DNA of 64,000 bases, from positions 186,001-250,000 of the forward strand of contig CP064997.1 in NCBI GenBank assembly GCA_016700055.1, given 5' to 3'. A program made the translations under genes and the position numbers. Below, piece by piece: positions 52,656 to 59,451 of the stretch (its first letter is position 1; every line of letters begins with the position of its first letter). The notes under the pieces were generated by a model. The model had not been told where the DNA came from. It did no database searches and saw nothing but the letters and a program-made list of their open reading frames with translations. The stretch comes from Actinomycetota bacterium (GTDB lineage: Bacteria > Actinomycetota > Acidimicrobiia > Acidimicrobiales > Ilumatobacteraceae).

Positions 52656-54064
52656 GCTCCGGGCTCCGAGTCGTGGTGGTCGTGGTCGTGATCGTGGTGG
52701 TGATCGTGGTCGTGATCGTGGTCGTGGTCGTGATGGTCGTGATCGTCGTGGTCGTGGCCGAGCACCAGGTCTCGGTCGAGCTCGTTGCCGTCGGCGTCGA
52801 CCAGCTCGACGTTGTGCAGCAGCCAGTCGAGCGCCTTGGACTTGCGCAGCTGGGCGACGAGGTCGTTGACCGCGTCGTTGCGTTCGTAAGCCTTGCGCAC
52901 CTGCGCCGGCTTCTGGCGCACCCGCACCGCGATCCGGGCGAACTCGGCGTCGAGGTCGTCGTCGTTCGCGTCGAGGTTCTCTGCGGTGGCCACCGCCCGC
53001 AGGGCGAGATCGACCTTCACCGCCTTCACGCTGTCGGCCTTCAGGCTCTCGACGAACCCGGCCGAGTCCTGGCCCATCGCGCCCAGCCAGTCGTCGATCG
53101 CGATCCCCTGCGCCTGCAGGCGCTGCACGGTGTTCTGCACCCGGTCCTGCAGATCGGACTGCACCATCGACTCCGGGGGTTCGATGTCGACGAGCTTGCT
53201 CAACTCGTCGGTGGTGCGCTCGAGCAGTTCGTTGCGCGTCCTGCCGAGCTTCATCTGGGCGATGCGCTCACGCAGCGCCGCCGTCCACTGCTCGACGGTT
53301 TCGAACTCGCCGATGTTCTCGCCCACCCAGGCGTCGTCGACGTCGGCCAGCACGAGCTCTTGCACCGACTGCACCGTCACCTCGAAGTCGGCCGGGTCGT
53401 CGGTGCCGTTCGGCGTCAGCGTGAACGACAGCTCGTCACCGGCGCCGGCGCCGGTCAGCTCGTCGTCGAAACCAGCGGCCACCCAACCGCGGCCGATCTC
53501 GTACAGCCAGTCCTGCGTCTCCAGCCCGACCACCGGCTCACCGTCGCGAGTGCCGGACAGGTCGAGGGTGAGGAAGTCCCCGCTCGCCGCGGGGCGCTCG
53601 ACGTCGGTGAGCTTGCCGTGGCGGCGACGCTCGGCGTCGACGGCCTCTTGCACCTCTTCGTCGGTCGGCACCGGCGAGGTCAGCTCGACCCGCAGGCCTC
53701 CGTAGCCGGCCACGGTGACCTCGGGGCGCACCTCACAAGTGGCGTCGAAGGCGACGGCACCCTCTGCCTCCCCTTCGGTGATCTCGACGTCGGGACGGGC
53801 GACGAGGTCGACATCGTGCTCACGTACTGCCTTCGCCAGGTACTGCGGGATCGCCTCTCGCAACGCTTGCTCGCGGGCCGCTCCGAGGCCGATGCGGGCC
53901 TCGAGCACCTTGCGCGGCGCCTTCCCGGCCCGGAAGCCGGGCAGGCGGACCTCACGCGCGATGGCCCGGAACGCGGCGTCGATGTCGCGATCGAACTCCG
54001 ACTCGTCCACCTCGACGGACAGCTTCACCTTGTTCCCCTCGAGGGGCTCGATCGTGCTCTTCAC
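52652..54064 (-). CDS. tig: trigger factor with His/Asp-rich C-terminal tail
   Basis: Ribosome-associated chaperone and peptidyl-prolyl isomerase. 470 residues from GTG 54064. The ribosome-docking signature GFRAGKAPR is near 43-51, the FKBP-like domain lies about 155-245, and a helical C-domain follows. Residues about 436-465 are almost only His and Asp (HDHDHDHDHDHHH-like), a metal-binding tail like that of SlyD but unusual for trigger factor. The GTG is chosen since a TACACT hexamer precedes it by 9 bases and the family N-terminus (KSTIEPLEGNKVKL) starts there. Confidence 0.93.
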   Translation of the reverse strand: MKSTIEPLEGNKVKLSVEVDESEFDRDIDAAFRAIAREVRLPGFRAGKAPRKVLEARIGLGAAREQALREAIPQYLAKAVREHDVDLVARPDVEITEGEAEGAVAFDATCEVRPEVTVAGYGGLRVELTSPVPTDEEVQEAVDAERRRHGKLTDVERPAASGDFLTLDLSGTRDGEPVVGLETQDWLYEIGRGWVAAGFDDELTGAGAGDELSFTLTPNGTDDPADFEVTVQSVQELVLADVDDAWVGENIGEFETVEQWTAALRERIAQMKLGRTRNELLERTTDELSKLVDIEPPESMVQSDLQDRVQNTVQRLQAQGIAIDDWLGAMGQDSAGFVESLKADSVKAVKVDLALRAVATAENLDANDDDLDAEFARIAVRVRQKPAQVRKAYERNDAVNDLVAQLRKSKALDWLLHNVELVDADGNELDRDLVLGHDHDDHDHHDHDHDHDHDHHHDHDHDHHDSEPGA

Positions 54065-54135
54065 AGGCCGGGGAGTGTATCGGCGCGCCCGCGCGGGCCA
54101 CGCGGACGTGCTCGCGGCGCGCCGGATCGGCCACA

Positions 54136-54417
54136 ATGGCGACCATGCCGATGTGGAAGCCGCACTCGCTGGCCCGGCCGCACCCCGACCAGCTCGACCT
54201 GCGCCTCGGCGACAAGGTGGCTACCACGGTGGAGCTCGACGGCGTGCCGGAGGGCACCGAGGGCAAGGTCATCTTGGCCAACGGCTTCAACTGGCAGCGT
54301 TACCGGGTGCTGTTCGCGAACGGCGCCGAGATCGGCGACCTCGACGGACGCCAGCTCCGCCCGACCGGGCGCGCCGCCAAGCGCCTCCGCAAGGCAGCTC
54401 GGCGCTCCAGCCGGTAG
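54136..54417 (+). CDS. small conserved-looking basic protein, unknown function
   Basis: Up to 93 residues. Alternative in-frame starts are ATG 54145 and ATG 54151; the first ATG overlaps a CACAAT hexamer that would place a leaderless start at 54145. The middle (LGDKVATTVELDGVPEGTEGKVILANGFNWQRYRVLFANG) looks like an SH3-type beta barrel of about 50 residues; the end is Arg/Lys-rich (RAAKRLRKAARRSSR), suggesting nucleic-acid contact. I do not know the family. It is divergent from tig. Confidence 0.6.
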   Translation: MATMPMWKPHSLARPHPDQLDLRLGDKVATTVELDGVPEGTEGKVILANGFNWQRYRVLFANGAEIGDLDGRQLRPTGRAAKRLRKAARRSSR

Positions 54418-54421
54418 CGGC

Positions 54422-54439
54422 CGCGGAGATCACTCCGCG
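54422..54439. terminator. hairpin between convergent small protein and DevR-like genes
   Basis: CGCGGAG (54422-54428), ATCA loop, CTCCGCG (54433-54439): a perfect 7-bp stem whose loop contains the complement of the regulator's stop codon. There is no T-run. Confidence 0.5.
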
Positions 54440-55128
54440 CGCTTGGCCGCCTTCGCCGCTTCGAGCTTGGTCGCGAAGACCGCCGCTTCGGTGCGGCGCT
54501 CCATGCCGAGCTTGGTCAGCATGTTGCTGACGTAGTTCTTGACCGTCTTCTCCGCGAGGTGGAGCTGCTGGCCGATCTGGCGGTTGGTGCAGCCCTCGGC
54601 GATGAGGTCGAGGATCCGTCGTTCCTGCTCGGTCAGGCGGGCGAGGCGCTCGTCCTCGGCCGAGGGCTCGCGCAGGCGCTTCAGCACCCGTCCGGTGACG
54701 GCCGGGTCGAGCAGCGATTCACCCGACGCGACGCGCTGCACCGCCCGGACCAGCTCGTTGCCCCGGATCTGCTTCAACACGTATCCCGCGGCGCCGGCCA
54801 TGATCGCCTCGAACAGCGCCTCGTCGTCGCTGTACGACGTGAGCATCAAGCAGGCGACCTCGGGCATCGAGCTGCGCACCTCGCGGCAGACCTCCACCCC
54901 GTTGCCGTCGGGCAGGCGGACGTCGAGCACGGCGACGTGGGGGCGTACCGCCCGGATCCTGCCCACCGCCTCCTCGGCCGATCCTGCTTCGCCCACCACC
55001 TGGATCTGCCCCGTCGACTCGAGCAGCGCGCGCACCCCCTGGCGGACGACCTCGTGGTCGTCTACGAGGAAAACAGTGATCGGACCGTCGGCGCGGGCCT
55101 CGTTGGCGTCGGTGGGCGCGTCGGACAT
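54430..55128 (-). CDS. DevR/DosR-like LuxR-family response regulator
   Basis: 232 residues from ATG 55128. The receiver domain (about 17-135) has the phosphoacceptor Asp69 in VLDVRLPDGNG, the acidic pair in VDDHE, Thr/Ser in MLTSYSDD and Lys in VLKQIRG. The C-terminal HTH (about 165-225) reads LTEQERRILDLIAEG, NRQIGQQLHLAEKTVKNYVS, KLGMERRTEAAVFAT, which is very close to mycobacterial DevR/DosR, including the TVKNYV recognition helix. The kinase gene is divergent, 62 bases away, with a Dos-box-like site between them. A hypoxia, NO or redox response is inferred from that similarity. Confidence 0.88.
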   Translation of the reverse strand: MSDAPTDANEARADGPITVFLVDDHEVVRQGVRALLESTGQIQVVGEAGSAEEAVGRIRAVRPHVAVLDVRLPDGNGVEVCREVRSSMPEVACLMLTSYSDDEALFEAIMAGAAGYVLKQIRGNELVRAVQRVASGESLLDPAVTGRVLKRLREPSAEDERLARLTEQERRILDLIAEGCTNRQIGQQLHLAEKTVKNYVSNMLTKLGMERRTEAAVFATKLEAAKAAKRAE

Positions 55129-55135
55129 GGCGAAC

Positions 55136-55141
55136 AGTGTG
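55136..55141 (-). promoter_or_regulatory. weak -10 hexamer CACACT of the DevR-like gene
   Basis: CACACT on the minus strand, 7 bases before ATG 55128. It deviates from TANNNT at the first base, and the Dos-like site is centred about 43.5 bases upstream of the start, the usual activator position. Confidence 0.4.
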
Positions 55142-55164
55142 CCCTGCGCCGCGTCCGCTGTCAC

Positions 55165-55178
55165 GGGACCTTCGTCCG
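55165..55178. promoter_or_regulatory. Dos-box-like site GGGACCTTCGTCCG
   Basis: The GGGAC-N4-GTCC core matches the mycobacterial Dos-box core GGGAC-N4-GTCCC at nine of ten positions. It lies in the devR/devS-like divergent region, centred near -43.5 for the regulator and -19.5 for the kinase, so it could activate one and modulate the other. Confidence 0.6.
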
Positions 55179-55184
55179 TACACT
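55179..55184 (+). promoter_or_regulatory. -10 hexamer TACACT, leaderless promoter of the histidine kinase gene
   Basis: TACACT, 6 bases before GTG 55191, directly adjoining the Dos-box-like site. Confidence 0.6.
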
Positions 55185-55190
55185 GGCCGC

Positions 55191-56222
55191 GTGGCATCGC
55201 CGTCGTCGACTCCGAGCATCGACGACCGCGTCCTGCGCGAGGTCGTGCAGGGCACTCCGGACGGATTGCTGATCTCCGACGACGCCGGCCACATCCTCTA
55301 CGTCAACAGCGCGCTGTGCGAGATCACCGGCTATTCCGACCGTGAGCTGGTCGGCCAGTTCGTCGAGGTCCTCGTGCCCGACGGCCACCAGATCGACCAC
55401 GTGAGCCACCGCGAGCAGTTCGCCAGGTCGCCGAGGACGCGCCCGATGGGTCGCGGCATCCGGCTGTCGGCGCGGCGCAAGGACGGCACCAGCGTGGCCG
55501 TGGAGATCAGCCTGTCCCCGGTGGCGAGCCCGGAAGGCACGCTCACGCTCGCCTCCGTGCGTGACATCACCGAGCGCCTCGAAGCTGCCGACCGGCTGCG
55601 CAGCGCCGGCGAGATGCTGGCCATGGCCGGCGAGCGCGAGCGCATCGCCCGTGACCTGCACGACACCGTGCTCCAGCGCCTGTTCGGCCTCGGCCTCGAG
55701 TTGCAGGCGCTCGGCATGCGCGCCTCGCCCGAGGTCGGCCACCGCCTGGAGGGCGCCGTCGACGAGATCGACCGCATCATCCGCGAGATCCGCACCACGG
55801 TGTTCACGCTCGGCTCCGCCCAGCGCGAGGGGTCCCTCGGCCACGAGATCGGGGCGGTCATCGCCCAGGCCGCGCGAGTGCTCGGGTTCACCCCGCGCCT
55901 CGTGATCAACGGCCCGGTCGAGTCCATGGCCTCGCCCGAGATCCGCATCGAGCTGGTGGCCAGCCTGCGCGAGGCGCTCGGCAACGTCGCCCGCCATGCC
56001 CACGCCTCCGAGACCCTCGTCGAGCTCCTGGCCACCGACGAACTGCTCGAGCTGTCCGTGCGCGACAACGGCGTCGGCCTACCGGAGAGCTTCCAGATGA
56101 GCGCCGGCAACGGCCTGCGCAACCTGGCGGCGCGCGCCGAGCTGCTGGACGGCACGTGCCGCATCGGGCGGGCGACGGGTGGCGGCACGGAGATGCACTG
56201 GCACGTGCCTCTCTCCCGTTGA
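55191..56222 (+). CDS. PAS-domain sensor histidine kinase, DevS/NarX-type (HisKA_3)
   Basis: 343 residues from GTG 55191. A single N-terminal PAS domain (about 12-130: GTPDGLLISDDAGHILYVNSA, ITGYSDRELVGQ) is followed by HisKA_3 with the phosphorylated His157 in ERERIARDLHDTVLQRLF, and an HATPase_c domain (SLREALGNVARHAHAS, VRDNGVGLP, GNGLRNLAARAELL). The dimerisation segment resembles DevS/DosT, but the two haem-binding GAF domains are replaced by one PAS, so the signal may differ. There are no membrane segments: a cytoplasmic sensor. It is the partner of the divergent regulator. Confidence 0.88.
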   Translation: MASPSSTPSIDDRVLREVVQGTPDGLLISDDAGHILYVNSALCEITGYSDRELVGQFVEVLVPDGHQIDHVSHREQFARSPRTRPMGRGIRLSARRKDGTSVAVEISLSPVASPEGTLTLASVRDITERLEAADRLRSAGEMLAMAGERERIARDLHDTVLQRLFGLGLELQALGMRASPEVGHRLEGAVDEIDRIIREIRTTVFTLGSAQREGSLGHEIGAVIAQAARVLGFTPRLVINGPVESMASPEIRIELVASLREALGNVARHAHASETLVELLATDELLELSVRDNGVGLPESFQMSAGNGLRNLAARAELLDGTCRIGRATGGGTEMHWHVPLSR

Positions 56223-56257
56223 TCTCCCGCTGACCGCTGCCGAGCCGGCCGCGCGAC

Positions 56258-56271
56258 AGGACCAAAGTCCC
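56258..56271. promoter_or_regulatory. Dos-box-like site AGGACCAAAGTCCC
   Basis: AGGAC-CAAA-GTCCC, nine of ten core positions of the Dos box, 59 bases before the oxidase ATG. A TACGGG hexamer at 56295-56300 would put the site near -42 of the transcript start. Confidence 0.6.
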
Positions 56272-56330
56272 GTGTCTGAGTGTCGAAGCGACCCTACGGG
56301 CGGCACCGCTTACCGGGCAGCGTCCCTGCC

Positions 56331-57686
56331 ATGAACCGTGAGGACCGATCTGTCTTGGGCTGGGGCGCGTTCGGCGTCGCGATCGCCGCACTGCTCGTTG
56401 CCATCTTCGGCCTGATCCAAAGCGACGACTCCGAAGCGGCGGCACCCGAGGGCGGCGGCGGCGTCCCGACGGTCATCGACGTCGAGCTGTCCGAGTTCGC
56501 GATCAGCCCCTCCACACTCGTGGCTCCACCCGGGCCGATCCAGTTGCGGATCTCGAACGTCGGCACTGCGGTGCACAACGTGTCGTTCCCCGACCTCGGC
56601 AAGATCACCGCCGACATGCAGCCGGGCGACGTCGAGACCCTCGACCTCGGCACCGTCGCCGTCGGCGAATGGTCGATGCTCTGTGAGATCGCGGGCCATG
56701 CCGGCGCGGGCATGACCGGCACCTTGTCGGTCTCCGAGGGCGCAAGCGCGGGTGAAGACGACGAAGAGGGCGCGCTGCACGACGGCTACGACAACTGGCA
56801 GGAGATGGACTACGCGATGGAGGCCCGCGGCAAGGCCTTCCCCGCGGAGACGATCGGCGGACCGGGCAACCAGCCGATGGAGCCCGAGATCGAAGCTGAC
56901 GGCACCAAGGTGTTCCGCCTCGTCGCCGAAGAGGTCGAGTGGGAGGTCGAGCCGGGCAAGATCGTCACCGCCAAGGCTTACAACGGCATGATCCCCGGCC
57001 CGGAGATCCGCGTCGACGTCGGCGACAAGGTGAAGATCGAGCTCGTCAACAACCTGAACGAATCGACGAACATCCACTTCCACGGCATCCGCGTGCCGAA
57101 CAACATGGACGGCGTCGACCCGTACACCGAGGATCCGACGAGGCCCGGCGAGACTCACGTCTACGAGTTCGAGCTGCTCGAGCCGGCCGTCGGCATCTAC
57201 CACCCGCACCACGACGCGCAGATCCAGATCCCCGACGGCCTGTTCGGGGCGTTCATGGTCGGTGAGATGCCCATCCAGGACGTGCTGAAGGCCGACGGCT
57301 ACGACAACGTGACGAAGGAAATTCAGATGGTGCTGAACGACTCCGGCGCCATCGGCCTCTCGCTGAACGGCAAGAGCTTCCCCGCCACCCAGCCGTACAC
57401 GATGCGCCTCGGCGAGGTGATGATGGTCCACTATCAGAACGAGGGCCTGCAGGGTCACCCGATGCACCTGCACCAGCCGATGGGTTGGATCATCGCGAAG
57501 GACGGCGAGCCGCTGATCGACCCGATGCCGGCCGACACCATCTGGGTCGGCCCGGGCGAGCGCTACACCGTGCTCTACAAGGCGGTCGACCAGGGTGTAT
57601 GGGCCTGGCACTGTCACATCCTCAGCCACGCCGAAGGGCCAGACGGCATCTTCGGCATGGCCACAGCACTCGTCGTCACGCCTTAA
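56331..57686 (+). CDS. cupredoxin-fused two-domain multicopper oxidase
   Basis: 451 residues from ATG 56331. An N-terminal membrane anchor (about 9-29) exports it. A plastocyanin-like domain (about 46-136) has the type 1 copper set His82, Cys118, His123, Met128. Two multicopper-oxidase domains follow with the four His motifs HFH 249-251, HPHH 291-294, HPMHLH 376-381 and HCHILSH 427-433, plus Met443. The first oxidase domain has Pro where a type 1 Cys would be, so type 1 copper is expected only in domain 2 and in the fused cupredoxin. Likely oxidises a substrate (metal, phenol or N-oxide chemistry) with O2; NirK-type activity is less likely. The purine-rich ribosome site is weak. Confidence 0.88.
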   Translation: MNREDRSVLGWGAFGVAIAALLVAIFGLIQSDDSEAAAPEGGGGVPTVIDVELSEFAISPSTLVAPPGPIQLRISNVGTAVHNVSFPDLGKITADMQPGDVETLDLGTVAVGEWSMLCEIAGHAGAGMTGTLSVSEGASAGEDDEEGALHDGYDNWQEMDYAMEARGKAFPAETIGGPGNQPMEPEIEADGTKVFRLVAEEVEWEVEPGKIVTAKAYNGMIPGPEIRVDVGDKVKIELVNNLNESTNIHFHGIRVPNNMDGVDPYTEDPTRPGETHVYEFELLEPAVGIYHPHHDAQIQIPDGLFGAFMVGEMPIQDVLKADGYDNVTKEIQMVLNDSGAIGLSLNGKSFPATQPYTMRLGEVMMVHYQNEGLQGHPMHLHQPMGWIIAKDGEPLIDPMPADTIWVGPGERYTVLYKAVDQGVWAWHCHILSHAEGPDGIFGMATALVVTP

Positions 57687-57690
57687 CGGT

Positions 57691-57706
57691 CACCCCCTCG
57701 GGGGTG
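57691..57706. other. hairpin between the oxidase and WS/DGAT genes
   Basis: CACCCCC-TC-GGGGGTG, a perfect 7-bp stem just after the oxidase stop, without a T-run. It could attenuate read-through into the acyltransferase or protect the 3' end. Confidence 0.45.
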
Positions 57707-57737
57707 CGAGGATGGTCGGCGACTCAGGGGGTCTGCA

Positions 57738-59306
57738 ATGGAACGGATGAGCCCGCTCGACGCCACCTTCCTCCACCTGGAGGACGGCGTGGTCCACATG
57801 CACATCGCGTCCTGCGCGATCATGGAGGGCCCGCCGCCGCCGTACGAGGACCTCGTCGAGCTGTTCGAGGGCAAGCTGCATCTCGTCCCCCGCTACCGCC
57901 AGGTGGTGCGCACCGTGCCGGGCAGCCTCGGGCGGCCCGTGTGGGTGGACGATCCTCACTTCCGGATCGACTACCACGTCCGCCACAGCGCGCTCCCCCC
58001 GCCCGGTGACGCCGAGGCGCTGCGCAACCTGATGGGCCGCCTGATGTCCCAGCAGCTCGACCGCAACCGCCCTCTCTGGGAGGCGTGGATGGTGGAGGGC
58101 CTCGCCGACGGCACGTGGGCGCTCATCTCCAAGGTGCACCACTGCATGGTCGACGGTGTGTCCGGCACCGACCTGATGGCGCTGATCCTCGACGCCGACC
58201 GCGACGCGGCCCTGCTCGAGCCGCAGAGCTGGTCGCCGGACCCGATGCCCACCGGCGGCGATCTCGTGCGCGACGCGATGCGCGAGACCATGGTCAGCCC
58301 GGCCGAGGTGGGGCGATGGGTCCGCTCGGCGACACGGCACCCGCGGCGCATCGCCGGCGAGCTGTCCGAGCTGTTGCAGGGTGCGCGGGCGATGGGTTCG
58401 CGCCTGCGCCCGAACACGCCGCTCTCGATCGACGGCCCGATCGGGCCGCATCGCCGGTGGGCCTGGGCAAACACCACGCTCGACGAGGTGCGCGCCGTGA
58501 AGTCGGTGTTCGGCGGCACCGTCAACGACGTCGTGCTGGCCGCGATCACCCACGGCTTTCGTCAGCTCCTCCTCGAACGCGGCGATCCCGTCGACGATCA
58601 GGTCGTGCGCACCCTCGTCCCGGTGTCCGTACGGGCGCGTGGCGACCGCTCCTTGAACAACCAGGTCTCGGGGCTCATCGCCGAGCTTCCCGTCGGGATC
58701 GTCGATCCCGTCGAGGCGCTGGCCTCGATCCGCTCGCAGATGCAGGGGTTGAAGGAATCCCACCAGGCCGTCGCCGCCTCCGCGCTCACCGACCTCGCCG
58801 AGTTCGCGCCCCCCGTGCTCTTGAACCTCGGCCTGCGCACCGCAGCCGTGGTGCTGCATCGAGCACCCCAGCGCAGCGTCAACACCGTCACCACCAACGT
58901 GCCCGGGCCGCAGTACCCGATCTACGCGTGCGGGCGCGAGATGCTCGAGTACTACCCCTTCGTACCGATCGCGGCCAGCATCCGCGTCGGGGTGGCCATC
59001 CTCTCCTACAACCGCAAGCTGGCCTTCGGCATCACCGGCGACTGGGACACGATGCCCGACGTCGACGTGCTCGCCGACGGCATCACCGCCGGAATGGCCG
59101 AACTGCTCGCCGCCGCCGCCGCAGCAGCAGCAGCAGGCTCGGCTGCGCCGACCGCGCCACCTCGTGCCAAGCCGGCGAAGCCAGCGGTGAAGAAGGCGGC
59201 GGCAAAGAAGGCGCCGGCGAAGAAGGCGCCGGCAAGGGCCACCAAGTCGACCCGGGCGACGAAGGCGACGCGGCCACCGAGGGCTCCCGCCGCGGCCCGG
59301 CGCTAG
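57738..59306 (+). CDS. WS/DGAT-type acyltransferase with Lys/Ala-rich tail
   Basis: 522 residues. The N-terminus MERMSPLDATFLHLED resembles Tgs-type enzymes. Catalytic HHCMVDG is at 134-140, preceded by LDRNRPLWEAWMVEG; NDVVLAAITHGFRQLL and TNVPGPQYPIYACG are in the C-half. After about residue 458 comes an (Ala)n stretch and a repeat-rich KKAAAKKAPAKKAP tail like histone H1 or HupB C-termini, which could bind nucleic acid or anionic surfaces. It follows the oxidase by 51 bases. A dormancy-linked storage-lipid role is inferred from the DevRS context. Confidence 0.9.
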   Translation: MERMSPLDATFLHLEDGVVHMHIASCAIMEGPPPPYEDLVELFEGKLHLVPRYRQVVRTVPGSLGRPVWVDDPHFRIDYHVRHSALPPPGDAEALRNLMGRLMSQQLDRNRPLWEAWMVEGLADGTWALISKVHHCMVDGVSGTDLMALILDADRDAALLEPQSWSPDPMPTGGDLVRDAMRETMVSPAEVGRWVRSATRHPRRIAGELSELLQGARAMGSRLRPNTPLSIDGPIGPHRRWAWANTTLDEVRAVKSVFGGTVNDVVLAAITHGFRQLLLERGDPVDDQVVRTLVPVSVRARGDRSLNNQVSGLIAELPVGIVDPVEALASIRSQMQGLKESHQAVAASALTDLAEFAPPVLLNLGLRTAAVVLHRAPQRSVNTVTTNVPGPQYPIYACGREMLEYYPFVPIAASIRVGVAILSYNRKLAFGITGDWDTMPDVDVLADGITAGMAELLAAAAAAAAAGSAAPTAPPRAKPAKPAVKKAAAKKAPAKKAPARATKSTRATKATRPPRAPAAARR

Positions 59307-59318
59307 CCTCGACGCCTA

Positions 59319-59390
59319 CGGGGAGTGGCGCAGCGGAAGCGCACCTGCTTTGGGTGCAGGAGGTCGGGGGTTCAAATCCCCCCTCCCCGA
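59319..59390 (+). tRNA. tRNA-Pro (anticodon UGG)
   Basis: It folds as a full cloverleaf: acceptor CGGGGAG/CTCCCCG, D stem GCGC/GCGC, anticodon stem CCTGC/GCAGG with loop TTTGGGT (TGG at 59351-59353), five-base variable loop, T stem GGGGG/CCCCC with TTCAAAT, discriminator A. CCA is not encoded. It begins 12 bases after the WS/DGAT stop. Confidence 0.95.
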
Positions 59391-59402
59391 CGTATTCCCT
59401 TC

Positions 59403-59451
59403 ATTCTCGGTCGGATCCGTCGCGCTATGTGTCACGGATCCGACCGAGAAT
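59403..59451. repeat. palindromic repeat, copy 2 (18-bp arms)
   Basis: Arms ATTCTCGGTCGGATCCGT (59403-59420) and ACGGATCCGACCGAGAAT (59434-59451) are perfect inverted repeats around CGCGCTATGTGTC. The arms and loop match copy 1 at 37476-37522. It overlaps the last codons and stop of the binding-protein gene and ends the tRNA-Pro transcript region. Confidence 0.85.

Noticed and set aside
52665..52760. His/Asp codon run as a sequencing or assembly artefact
   Set aside because: The reading frame is kept throughout, the His/Asp alternation is irregular, and the gene ends in a natural overlap with clpP.
56331..57686. Copper nitrite reductase (NirK/AniA)
   Set aside because: The four HxH-type motifs, including HPMHLH and HCHILSH, are those of an O2-reducing trinuclear site; the NirK-type Cys-Ala-Pro copper motif is absent.
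57691..57706. Standard Rho-independent terminator after the oxidase gene
   Set aside because: The stem is strong, but no T-run follows and the next co-directional gene starts 32 bases later, so it was kept only as an unexplained hairpin.
59319..59451. tRNA-Pro followed by a palindrome as an integration (att) site
   Set aside because: No integrase, no repeat of the tRNA 3' end, and no foreign gene block nearby; the palindrome recurs at a site without a tRNA.
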